NCBI GenBank assembly: GCA_029718625.1
Contig: CM056376.1
Coordinates: 114,070,023 to 114,134,022 of the forward strand
DNA: 64,000 nucleotides
Source of the DNA: Synaphobranchus kaupii
Taxonomy: Eukaryota; Chordata; Actinopteri; Anguilliformes; Synaphobranchidae
Direction of reading: 5' to 3'
The first letter of the stretch is position 1; each line of letters begins with the position of its first letter. Position numbers and translations under genes: made by a program. The notes below the pieces were generated by a model. That model saw nothing but the letters and a program-made list of their open reading frames with translations. It did not search any database and was not told where the DNA came from. Below, piece by piece: positions 11,149-21,905 of this stretch.

Positions 11149-14100
11149 CTGTGATCTGTACAGTAGAAGTAGGATGTGTATTAGTAGTAGTCCAGTAGAG
11201 GGTATTGTTACATACGTTGGGCAGTAAGTTGTGATCTGTACAGTAGAAGTAGGATGTGTATTAGTAGTAGTCCAGTAGAGGGTATTGTTACATACGTTGG
11301 GCAGTAAGTTGTGATCTGTACAGTAGAAGTAGGATGTGTATTAGTAGTAGTCCAGTAGAGGGTATTGTTACATACGTTGGGCAGTAAGTTGTGATCTGTA
11401 CAGTAGAAGTAGGATGTGTATTAGTAGTAGTCCAGTAGAGGGTATTGTTACATACGTTGGGCAGTAAGTTGTGATCTGTACAGTAGAAGTAGGATGTGTA
11501 TTAGTAGTAGTCTAGAGGGTATTGTTACATACGTTGGGCAGTAAGTTGTGATCTGTACAGTAGAAGTAGGATGTGTATTAGTAGTAGTCTAGAGGGTATT
11601 GTTACATACGTTGGGCAGTAAGTTGTGATCTGTACAGTAGAAGTAGGATGTGTATTAGTAGTAGTCCAGTAGAGGGTATTGTTACATACGTTGGGCAGTA
11701 AGTTGTGATCTGTACAGTAGAAGTAGGATGTGTATTAGTAGTAGTCCAGTAGAGGGTATTGTTACATACGTTGGGCAGTAAGTTGTGATCTGTACAGTAG
11801 AAGTAGGATGTGTATTAGTAGTAGTCTAGAGGGTATTGTTACATACGTTGGGCAGTAAGTTGTGATCTGTACAGTAGAAGTAGGATGTGTATTAATAGTA
11901 GTCCAGTAGAGGTTATTGTTACATACGTTGGGCGGTAAGTTGTGATCTGTACAGTAGAAGTATGATGTGTATTAGTAGTAGTCTAGAGGGTATTGTTACA
12001 TACGTTGGGCAGTAAGTTGTGATCTGTACAGTAGAAGTAGGATGTGTATTAGTAGTAGTCCAGTAGAGGGTATTGTTACATACGTTGGGCAGTAAGTTGT
12101 GATCTGTACAGTAGAAGTAGGATGTGTATTAGTAGTAGTCCAGTAGAGGGTATTGTTACATACGTTGGGCAGTAAGTTGTGATCTGTACAGTAGAAGTAG
12201 GATGTGTATTAGTAGTAGTCCAGTAGAGGGTATTGTTACATATGTTGGGCAGTAAGTTGTGATCTGTACAGTAGAAGTAGGATGTGTATTAGTAGTAGTC
12301 CAGTAGAGGGTATTGTTACATACGTTGGGCAGTAAGTTGTGATCTGTACAGTAGAAGTAGGATGTGTATTAGTAGTAGTCCAGTAGAGGGTATTGTTACA
12401 TACGTTGGGCAGTAAGTTGTGATCTGTACAGTAGAAGTAGGATGTGTATTAGTAGTAGTCTAGAGGGTATTGTTACATACGTTGGGCAGTAAGTTGTGAT
12501 CTGTACAGTAGAAGTAGGATGTGTATTAGTAGTAGTCTAGAGGGTATTGTTACATACGTTGGGCAGTAAGTTGTGATCTGTACAGTAGAAGTAGGATGTG
12601 TATTAATAGTAGTCCAGTAGAGGTTATTGTTACATACGTTGGGCAGTAAGTTGTGATCTGTACAGTAGAAGTAGGATGTGTATTAGTAGTAGTCCAGTAG
12701 AGGGTATTGTTACATACGTTGGGCAGTAAGTTGTGATCTGTACAGTAGAAGTAGGATGTGTATTAGTAGTAGTCCAGTAGAGGGTATTGTTACATACGTT
12801 GGGCAGTAAGTTGTGATCTGTACAGTAGAAGTAGGATGTGTATTAGTAGTAGTCTAGAGGGTATTGTTACATACGTTGGGCAGTAAGTTGTGATCTGTAC
12901 AGTAGAAGTAGGATGTGTATTAGTAGTAGTCCAGTAGAGGGTATTGTTACATACGTTGGGCAGTAAGTTGTGATCTGTACAGTAGAAGTAGGATGTGTAT
13001 TAGTAGTAGTCCAGTAGAGGGTATTGTTACATACGTTGGGCAGTAAGTTGTGATCTGTACAGTAGAAGTAGGATGTGTATTAGTAGTAGTCCAGTAGAGG
13101 GTATTGTTACATATGTTGGGCAGTAAGTTGTGATCTGTACAGTAGAAGTAGGATGTGTATTAGTAGTAGTCCAGTAGAGGGTATTGTTACATACGTTGGG
13201 CAGTAAGTTGTGATCTGTACAGTAGAAGTAGGATGTGTATTAGTAGTAGTCCAGTAGAGGGTATTGTTACATACGTTGGGCAGTAAGTTGTGATCTGTAC
13301 AGTAGAAGTAGGATGTGTATTAGTAGTAGTCTAGAGGGTATTGTTACATACGTTGGGCAGTAAGTTGTGATCTGTACAGTAGAAGTAGGATGTGTATTAG
13401 TAGTAGTCTAGAGGGTATTGTTACATACGTTGGGCAGTAAGTTGTGATCTGTACAGTAGAAGTAGGATGTGTATTAATAGTAGTCCAGTAGAGGTTATTG
13501 TTACATACGTTGGGCAGTAAGTTGTGATCTGTACAGTAGAAGTAGGATGTGTATTAGTAGTAGTCCAGTAGAGGGTATTGTTACATACGTTGGGCAGTAA
13601 GTTGTGATCTGTACAGTAGAAGTAGGATGTGTATTAGTAGTAGTCCAGTAGAGGGTATTGTTACATACGTTGGGCAGTAAGTTGTGATCTGTACAGTAGA
13701 AGTAGGATGTGTATTAGTAGTAGTCCAGTAGAGGGTATTGTTACATACGTTGGGCAGTAAGTTGTGATCTGTACAGTAGAAGTAGGATGTGTATTAGTAG
13801 TAGTCCAGTAGAGGGTATTGTTACATACGTTGGGCAGTAAGTTGTGATCTGTACAGTAGAAGTAGGATGTGTATTAGTAGTAGTCCAGTAGAGGGTATTG
13901 TTACATACATTGGGCAGTAAGTTGTGATCTGTACAGTAGAAGTAGGATGTGTATTAGTAGTAGTCCAGTAGAGGGTATTGTTACATACGTTGGGCAGTAA
14001 GTTGTGATCTGTACAGTAGAAGTAGGATGTGTATTAGTAGTAGTCCAGTAGAGGGTATTGTTACATACGTTGGGCAGTAAGTTGTGATCTGTACAGTAGA

Positions 14101-14218
14101 AGTAGGATGTGTATTAGTAGTAGTCCAGTAGAGGGTATTGTTACATACGTTGGGCAGTAAGTTGTGATCTGTACAGTAGAAGTAGGATGTGTATTAGTAG
14201 TAGTCCAGTAGAGGGTAT
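11149..14218. repeat. 80-bp minisatellite (77-bp variant), about 39 copies
   Basis: The unit includes TGTGATCTGTACAGTAGAAG, TAGTAGTAGTCCAGTAGAGG and TACATACGTTGGGCAGTAAG. A 77-bp variant has TAGTCTAGAGGG in place of TAGTCCAGTAGAGGG. Rare markers (CATATGTTGG at 12240 and 13111; TATTAATAG at 12601 and 13472) are both 871 bp apart, so a block of eight 80-bp and three 77-bp units has been duplicated. The array is cut by a LINE at 14219 and resumes at 16707. Confidence 0.97.
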
Positions 14219-14248
14219 GCACTTCCTCCTCCTGCTACCTTTGCCAAA

Positions 14249-16292
14249 ATGCCCATTGATGTCGCCACCTCTGTGTTTAACTCATGCCTCTCTCAGTCTC
14301 TCAACAAACTATGCCCTCTTGTCTCCAAACCAGCCCGACTATCACCCCCTTCCCCGTGGCTGACGGATTCTCTCAGATCCAGCAGAACCATGCTACGAGC
14401 CGCTGAGAGAAAGTGGAGGAAATCCAGATCCCCAGATGACCTGGCCTCCTACCACACTCTGCTGGCAGCCTTCACAGCTGCAACTACATCAGCTAAAACC
14501 TCATTTTTCCAGTCGAAAATTGATACATGTCTATCTAACCCACGTAAACTCTTTTCCACCTTCTCCTCCCTGCTCACCCCCCCCTCCACCCCCTTCACCC
14601 TCCTCCCTCTCTGCAGATGACTTCCTGACCCACTTTGAGGGGAAGGTGGCTGCAATCCGGAACTCCTTCACGCATCCGGTGACACCCCACATCCCCCATA
14701 CTGAACCCATCGCTACACTGTCGTCCTTCAAGACTCTGAAGGACTCCGATGTGCTCGAGCTGGTGACGCGCCAGCGCGCAACCACCTGTCCACTAGACCC
14801 CATACCTTCAGCAGTCCTCCAGTCTATATCTGCTGAGCTCCTTCCATATCTGTCCTCTGTTATTAACACCTCCCTAATCTGTGGCCATGTTCCTGCTGCC
14901 TTTAAAACTGCCCGTGTAACCCCACTCCTTAAAAAACCTAGCTTAGATCCCGCTGATGTCAGGAACTACCGTCCTGTATCTCTCTTGCCCTTCCTGTCCA
15001 AAACACTTGAACGTGCTGTCCTTAACCAACTGTCTGTTTTTCTCCACCAGAACAACCTGCTTGACCCGCATCAGTCTGGCTTCAGAACCGGCCATTCCAC
15101 CGAAACTGCTCTCCTGGCTGTGACTGAGGCACTCGCCACTGCTAGAGCCTCCTCCCTCTCCTCTGTTCTGATTCTCCTTGACCTGTCTGCGGCATTCGAC
15201 ACGGTCAACCACAAACTCCTGATCTCCACACTCGCTGAGATGGGCATTTCTGGAACTGCCCTCTCTTGGTTTGTATCGTACCTCACTGATAGATCCTACC
15301 AAGTCTCCTGGAAGGGTTCCGTCTCTGCTCCCCGTCCCCTGTCTACAGGAGTCCCGCAGGGATCTGTACTGGGTCCTCTGCTGTTCTCTATGTATACTAA
15401 GTCTCTTGGCTCAGTAATCCATTCACATGGCTTCTCATACCATAGCTATGCTGACGATACTCAACTCTTCCTCTCTTTCCCTCCCTCTACCCCACAGATT
15501 AAGGAGAGGATATCTGCTTGTCTGACTGACATCTCTGAGTGGATGGCTACCCATCACCTGAAGCTCAACCTTGACAAGACAGAGCTCCTCTTCATGCCGT
15601 ACAAGACCTCCCCACTACATGACCTCTCCATCACCGTTGATGGGACCGTGGTGGCTGCCTCCCACTCTGCAAGGAACCTGGGGGTGGTCCTGGACGACCG
15701 GCTGGACTTCAAAGAGCACATCAGGGCGACGGCACGGTCCTGCAGGTTCCTCCTGTGCAACATCAGGAGGATTCGACCGTACCTGACCACCTACTCCACC
15801 CAGCTTCTTGTCCAGACCATGGTCACCTCACGCCTGGACTACTGCAACTCCCTGCTCGCAAGCCTACCGGCCTGCGCCATTCTGCCTCTTCAACTCATCC
15901 AGAATGCAGCTGCCCGGCTTGTGTTCAACCTCCCGAAATTTTCCCACGTAACCCCCCTGCTGAGGTCTCTCCACTGGCTGCCAGTTGCAGCCAGGATCAG
16001 GTTCAAAGTTCTGACCCTGGCCTACACTGCAGCAAATAGGACAGGCCCCGCCTACCTGCAGGACTTAATCCAGAACTATGTTCCTGCTCGACCACTTCGC
16101 TCTTCTACAGCAGGGCGACTGGCACTTCCCCCCCTCCGTGTCAAAGGCTCTCGCTTGTCCCGACTGCGGAGTTTTTCCACATTAACACCTCAGTGGTGGA
16201 ATGAACTTCCCATTCCCCTACGTTCTACTCCAACCCTGCCTGCATTCCGTCGAGGCCTGAAGACACACCTCTTCAGACTCCACCTTGACTGA
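14249..16292 (+). pseudogene. L2 LINE ORF2 fragment: reverse transcriptase, one frameshift
   Basis: Reverse transcriptase of a target-primed LINE, which would copy its own RNA at a nicked chromosomal site. The linker before the RT is readable from 14249 to about 14600. A frame change within the C-rich tract (about 14577-14600) then moves the frame to the long open frame that ends at 16292. In that frame (numbered from 14436) NYRPVS is at residue 177, motif A LDLSAAFD has Asp249 and Asp255, motif B GVPQGSVLGP starts at residue 305, and the catalytic YADD is at 338-341. The C-terminal domain includes SRLDYCNSLL and the SLHWLPV motif. No stop occurs across the whole RT. The N-terminal endonuclease is absent, so it cannot mobilise itself. 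Codons before about residue 50 of the long frame are out-of-frame linker. Confidence 0.92.
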
Positions 16293-16659
16293 TATCCTCA
16301 CCTAGGAATATCAGTTCCCTGTTCCCTGTGTTTTCCTGTCTGTTTATTATAGTTTATAATAGTATTTGGAATGGTTTATAATAGCAGTTTATAATGGTAT
16401 TTGGAATGATTTATAATAGTATAGTTTATAATAGTATTTGGAATGGTTTATAATAGCATAGTATTTGGAATGGTTTATAATAGTATAGTTTATAATAGTA
16501 TTTGGAATGAAAGTGTGGTGTTGCTGATTTGCCCACAGCTTACTGTGAACTACAGTCAACGTTCATTGCTAGGGATAGCTGCTACATTATGCAAAGGATG
16601 TGCCTTGCCTTGTCTGTTCTGTAATGATGATGATGTCTCTGTACGCACTTACTGTACGT

Positions 16660-16676
16660 CGCTTTGGATAAAAGCG
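16660..16676 (+). promoter_or_regulatory. LINE 3'-end hairpin (RT recognition)
   Basis: CGCTTTGGATAAAAGCG forms a stem with a GGAT-type loop. In UnaL2 from eel such a 3' hairpin followed by short tail repeats is needed for RT recognition (established for that element). The same hairpin, CGCTCTGGATAAGAGCG, is present in the SINE at 38254-38483, which suggests that the SINE borrows L2 machinery. Confidence 0.8.
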
Positions 16677-16706
16677 TCTGCTAAATAAATGTAATGTAAT
16701 GTAATG

Positions 16707-16895
16707 TATTGTTACATACGTTGGGCAGTAAGTTGTGATCTGTACAGTAGAAGTAGGATGTGTATTAGTAGTAGTCCAGTAAAGGGTATTGTTACATACG
16801 TTGGGCAGTAAGTTGTGATCTGTACAGTAGAAGTAGGATGTGTATTAGTAGTAGTCCAGTAGAGGGTATTGTTACATACGTTGGGCAGTAAGTTG
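16707..16895. repeat. 80-bp minisatellite, continuation after the LINE
   Basis: About 2.4 further units of the array at 11149-14218. It ends where the SINE-derived segment begins. Confidence 0.95.
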
Positions 16896-17340
16896 AGCAT
16901 GTTGACAGTTTATTACAATAGTTAGGTAACTGGGCTTGTAACCTGGAGCTTGCAGGTTTGATTTCCGAGTAAGGCATTGCTGCTACACCCTTGAGCAAGG
17001 TGCTTGAGTAGCTGCTACACCCTTGAGCAAGGTGCTTGAGTAGCTGCTACACCCTTGAGCAAGGTGCTTTAGTAGCTGCTACACCCTTGAGCAAGGTGCT
17101 TGAGTAGCTGCTACACCCTTGAGCAAGGTGCTTGAGTAGCTGCTACACCCTTGAGCAAGGTGCTTGTGTAGCTGCGACACCCTTGAGCAAGGTGCTTGAG
17201 TAGCTGCTACACCCTTGAGCAAGGTGCTTGTGTAGCTGCTACACCCTTGAGCAAGGTGCTTGAGTAGCTGCTACACCCTTGAGCAAGGTGCTTGAGTATA
17301 ACCTGAATTGTCTCAATGCGTATGTGACATCTGCTTAATG
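16896..17340 (+). mobile_element. tRNA-derived SINE with an internal 32-bp expansion
   Basis: Parts correspond in order to the SINE at 38254-38483 (read on its own strand): a tRNA-like head with CTTGTAACC and TTGCAGGTTTGATTTCC (B-box-like, about 16952-16968), then ACACCCTTGAGCAAGGT, then AACCTGAATTG, then CATCTGCTTAATGCCTGAAT. The head is decayed relative to a tRNA gene. Between head and tail one segment is amplified tenfold. Confidence 0.8.
16979..17298 (+). repeat. 32-bp minisatellite, exactly 10 copies, inside a SINE
   Basis: The unit is GCTGCTACACCCTTGAGCAA plus GGTGCTTGAGTA, repeated every 32 bp with a few substitutions (TTTAG, TTGTG, GCGAC). The core ACCCTTGAGCAAGGT is standard SINE body sequence, single-copy in the SINE at 38254-38483. 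Confidence 0.95.
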
Positions 17341-20300
17341 CCTGAATGTAAGGGAGGTAGTGGCTAAATGCCTGAATGTAAGGGAGGTAGTGGCTAAATG
17401 CCTGAATGTAAGGGAGGTAGTGGCTAAATGCCTGAATGTAAGGGAGGTAGTGGCTAAATGCCTGAATGTAAGGGAGGTAGTGGCTAAATGCCTGAATGTA
17501 AGGGAGGTAGTGGCTAAATGCCTGAATGTAAGGGAGGTAGTGGCTTAATGCCTGAATGTAAGGGAGGTAGTGGCTAAATGCCTGAATGTAAGGGAGGTAG
17601 TGGCTAAATGCCTGAATGTAAGGGAGGTAGTGGCTTAATGCCTGAATGTAAGGGAGGTAGTGGCTAAATGCCTGAATGTAAGGGAGGTAGTGGCTAAATG
17701 CCTGAATGTAAGGGAGGTAGTGGCTAAATGCCTGAATGTAAGGGAGGTAGTGGCTAAATGCCTGAATGTAAGGGAGGTAGTGGCTTAATGCCTGAATGTA
17801 AGGGAGGTAGTGGCTAAATGCCTGAATGTAAGGGAAGTAGTGGCTTAATGCCTGAATGTAAGGGAGGTAGTGGCTAAATGCCTGAATGTAAGGGAGGTAG
17901 TGCCTAAATGCCTGAATGTAAGGGAGGTAGTGGCTTAATGCCTGAATGTAAGGGAGGTAGTGGCTAAATGCCTGAATGTAAGGGAGGTAGTGGCTAAATG
18001 CCTGAATGTAAGGGAGGTAGTGGCTTAATGCCTGAATGTAAGGGAGGTAGTGGCTTAATGCCTGAATGTAAGGGAGGTAGTGGCTAAATGCCTGAATGTA
18101 AGGGAGGTAGTGGCTTAATGCCTGAATGTAAGGGAGGTAGTGGCTAAATGCCTGAATGTAAGGGAGGTAGTGGCTAAATGCCTGAATGTAAGGGAGGTAG
18201 TGGCTAAATGCCTGAATGTAAGGGAGGTAGTGGCTAAATGCCTGAATGTAAGGGAGGTAGTGGCTAAATGCCTGAATGTAAGGGAGGTAGTGGCTTAATG
18301 CCTGAATGTATTGGGAGGTAGTGGCTAAATGCCTGAATGTAAGGGAGGTAGTGGCTAAATGCCTGAATGTAAGGGAGGTAGTGGCTTAATGCCTGAATGT
18401 AAGGGAGGTAGTGGCTAAATGCCTGAATGTAAGGGAGGTAGTGGCTTAATGCCTGAATGTAAGGGAGGTAGTGGCTAAATGCCTGAATGTAAGGGAGGTA
18501 GTGGCTAAATGCCTGAATGTAAGGGAGGTAGTGGCTTAATGCCTGAATGTAAGGGAGGTAGTGGCTAAATGCCTGAATGTAAGGGAGGTAGTGGCTAAAT
18601 GCCTGAATGTAAGGGAGGTAGTGGCTAAATGCCTGAATGTAAGGGAGGTAGTGGCTTAATGCCTGAATGTATTGGGAGGTAGTGGCTTAATGCCTGAATG
18701 TAAGGGAGGTAGTGGCTAAATGCCTGAATGTAAGGGAGGTAGTGGCTTAATGCCTGAATGTAAGGGAGGTAGTGGCTAAATGCCTGAATGTAAGGGAGGT
18801 AGTGGCTAAATGCCTGAATGTAAGGGAGGTAGTGGCTAAATGCCTGAATGTAAGGGAGGTAGTGGCTAAATGCCTGAATGTAAGGGAGGTAGTGGCTAAA
18901 TGCCTGAATGTAAGGGAGGTAGTGGGTAAATGCCTGAATGTAAGGGAGGTAGTGGCTAAATGCCTGAATGTAAGGGAGGTAGTGGCTAAATGCCTGAATG
19001 TAAGGGAGGTAGTGGCTAAATGCCTGAATGTAAGGGAGGTAGTGGCTAAATGCCTGAATGTAAGGGAGGTAGTGGCTAAATGCCTGAATGTAAGGGAGGT
19101 AGTGGCTAAATGCCTGAATGTAAGGGAGGTAGTGGCTAAATGCCTGAATGTAAGGGAGGTAGTGGCTTAATGCCTGAATGTAAGGGAGGTAGTGGCTTAA
19201 TGCCTGAATGTAAGGGAGGTAGTGGCTTAATGCCTGAATGTAAGGGAGGTAGTGGCTAAATGCCTGAATGTAAGGGAGGTAGTGGCTTAATGCCTGAATG
19301 TAAGGGAGGTAGTGGCTTAATGCCTGAATGTAAGGGAGGTAGTGGCTTAATGCCTGAATGTAAGGGAGGTAGTGGATAAATGCCTGAATGTAAGGGAGGT
19401 AGTGGCTTAATGCCTGAATGTAAGGGAGGTAGTGGCTTAATGCCTGAATGTAAGGGAGGTAGTGGCTTAATGCCTGAATGTAAGGGAGGTAGTGGCTAAA
19501 TGCCTGAATGTAAGGGAGGTAGTGGCTTAATGCCTGAATGTAAGGGAGGTAGTGGCTTAATGCCTGAATGTAAGGGAGGTAGTGGCTTAATGCCTGAATG
19601 TAAGGGAGGTAGTGGCTTAATGCCTGAATGTAAGGGAGGTAGTGGCTAAATGCCTGAATGTAAGGGAGGTAGTGGCTTAATGCCTGAATGTAAGGGAGGT
19701 AGTGGCTAAATGCCTGAATGTAAGGGAGGTAGTGGCTAAATGCCTGAATGTAAGGGAGGTAGTGGCTAAATGCCTGAATGTAAGGGAGGTAGTGGCTAAA
19801 TGCCTGAATGTAAGGGAGGTAGTGGGTAAATGCCTGAATGTAAGGGAGGTAGTGGCTAAATGCCTGAATGTAAGGGAGGTAGTGGCTAAATGCCTGAATG
19901 TAAGGGAGGTAGTGGCTAAATGCCTGAATGTAAGGGAGGTAGTGGCTAAATGCCTGAATGTAAGGGAGGTAGTGGCTAAATGCCTGAATGTAAGGGAGGT
20001 AGTGGGTAAATGCCTGAATGTAAGGGAGGTAGTGGCTAAATGCCTGAATGTAAGGGAGGTAGTGGCTAAATGCCTGAATGTAAGGGAGGTAGTGGCTTAA
20101 TGCCTGAATGTAAGGGAGGTAGTGGCTAAATGCCTGAATGTAAGGGAGGTAGTGGCTAAATGCCTGAATGTAAGGGAGGGTAGTGGCTAAATGCCTGAAT
20201 GTAAGGGAGGTAGTGGCTAAATGCCTGAATGTAAGGGAGGTAGTGGCTTAATGCCTGAATGTAAGGGAGGTAGTGGCTTAATGCCTGAATGTAAGGGTGG

Positions 20301-21389
20301 TAGTGGCTAAATGCCTGAATGTAAGGGAGGTAGTGGCTAAATGCCTGAATGTAAGGGAGGTAGTGGCTAAATGCCTGAATGTAAGGGAGGTAGTGGCTAA
20401 ATGCCTGAATGTAAGGGAGGTAGTGGCTTAATGCCTGAATGTAAGGGAGGTAGTGGCTTAATGCCTGAATGTAAGGGAGGTAGTGGATAAATGCCTGAAT
20501 GTAAGGGAGGTAGTGGCTAAATGCCTGAATGTAAGGGAGGTAGTGGCTAAATGCCTGAATGTAAGGGAGGTAGTGGCTTAATGCCTGAATGTAAGGGAGG
20601 TAGTGGCTTAATGCCTGAATGTAAGGGAGGTAGTGGCTTAATGCCTGAATGTAAGGGAGGTAGTGGCTAAATGCCTGAATGTAAGGGAGGTAGTGGCTAA
20701 ATGCCTGAATGTAAGGGAGGTAGTGGCTAAATGCCTGAATGTAAGGGAGGTAGTGGCTTAATGCCTGAATGTAAGGGAGGTAGTGGCTTAATGCCTGAAT
20801 GTAAGGGAGGTAGTGGCTTAATGCCTGAATGTAAGGGAGGTAGTGGCTAAATGCCTGAATGTAAGGGAGGTAGTGGCTTAATGCCTGAATGTAAGGGAGG
20901 TAGTGGCTAAATGCCTGAATGTAAGGGAGGTAGTGGCTAAATGCCTGAATGTAAGGGAGGTAGTGGCTTAATGCCTGAATGTAAGGGAGGTAGTGGCTTA
21001 ATGCCTGAATGTAAGGGAGGTAGTGGCTTAATGCCTGAATGTAAGGGAGGTAGTGGCTAAATGCCTGAATGTAAGGGAGGTAGTGGCTTAATGCCTGAAT
21101 GTAAGGGAGGTAGTGGCTTAATGCCTGAATGTAAGGGAGGTAGTGGCTTAATGCCTGAATGTAAGGGAGGTAGTGGCTAAATGCCTGAATGTAAGGGAGG
21201 TAGTGGCTTAATGCCTGAATGTAAGGGAGGTAGTGGCTAAATGCCTGAATGTAAGGGAGGTAGTGGCTAAATGCCTGAATGTAAGGGAGGTAGTGGCTAA
21301 ATGCCTGAATGTAATGGAGGTAGTGGCTAAATGCCTGAATGTAAGGGAGGTAGTGGCTTAATGCCTGAATGTAAGGGAAGTAGTGGCTT
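17335..21389 (+). repeat. 30-bp minisatellite, about 135 copies, grown from a SINE tail
   Basis: The unit is CTAAATGCCTGAATGTAAGG plus GAGGTAGTGG, with an A/T variant (CTAAATG or CTTAATG). It follows directly on the SINE tail, whose CTGCTAAATGCCTGTAATGTAA-type sequence matches half of the unit. Rare markers such as GTGGGTAAATG at about 18923, 19823 and 20003 indicate block duplications of 900 and 180 bp. Open frames here (AKCLNVREVV repeats on plus, SHYLPYIQA repeats on minus) are translations of the array. Confidence 0.96.
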
Positions 21390-21529
21390 GTGCGGCCAAC
21401 AGTTGTTAAAATTAAGTCGGCAAAAGTAATTGCAGTGAACACAATTTCACGGTGAATTGGTAAATAAAAAAGGGTATCCACATTTTTGTTTTGCGAGATG
21501 TATATGATATTTCAAGGTTCAGTCAAAGT
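21390..21529. other. short unique sequence after the array
   Basis: Nothing recognised. Confidence 0.4.
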
Positions 21530-21905
21530 TTACAGTGATGTGAAAAAGTTCCCCCTCTTTCAATTTTATGGTTTTACATACATATTAGAACATGGCTAAC
21601 TCTCATATAGGCCTTATCAAGTCATACCAGTAGATAAAGCCTCATGTAAAAAATAGCACACACCAGATTTTAATTTGCCATTATTTATTCAACCTAAAAT
21701 AAGCAAACATGCAGAAGCCTTCTGTGGAATAGTAAGTGCGCCATGATTCAGTAGCTTGTACAACCCCCTTTTAGCAGCAATAACCTGAAATTATATTTTT
21801 CTTTCAGAATTTCAGACTCTTTCATCGCATCGAATTGTGGCTCACTCCTCCTTACAAAACTGCTTCAGCTCATTGATGTTTGATGGCATTCATTTATCAT
21901 GATGT
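21530..21905. mobile_element. Tc1-like transposon remnant
   Basis: Begins ACAGTGATGTGAAAAAGTTC, typical of the ends of a fish Tc1-like family, and continues with transposon-type non-coding sequence (CAACCCCCTTTTAGCAGCAA). No transposase frame and no opposite terminus are seen. Confidence 0.55.

Larger units (their letters stand above)
14219..16706 (+). mobile_element. L2-clade LINE (UnaL2-like), 5'-truncated
   Basis: Inserted in the 80-bp array: the array stops at GAGGGTAT (14218) and resumes with TATTGTTACATA. Only TAT is shared between the two junctions, so the target duplication is 0-3 bp. The element starts inside the linker between endonuclease and RT (the endonuclease is gone), contains the full RT, a 3' UTR with a TTATAATAGTATTTGGAATG repeat (16348-16509), a terminal hairpin and an (ATGTA)n tail. 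It is the best-preserved LINE in the window and probably a recent insertion. Confidence 0.93.

Noticed and set aside
14531..15302. Minus-strand frames of 112 and 119 codons under the L2 RT
   Set aside because: Antisense shadows of the RT coding frame, with no family resemblance.
17335..21389. Regular 30-bp repeats resembling a CRISPR array
   Set aside because: Units are directly adjacent, with no unique spacers, and the context is a vertebrate genome with SINEs and LINEs.
20156..21481. 441-codon minus-strand frame of SHYLPYIQA repeats, and 132-codon plus-strand frames
   Set aside because: Pure translation of the 30-bp minisatellite. 30 is a multiple of three, so frames stay open. No start context, domain or unique coding sequence.
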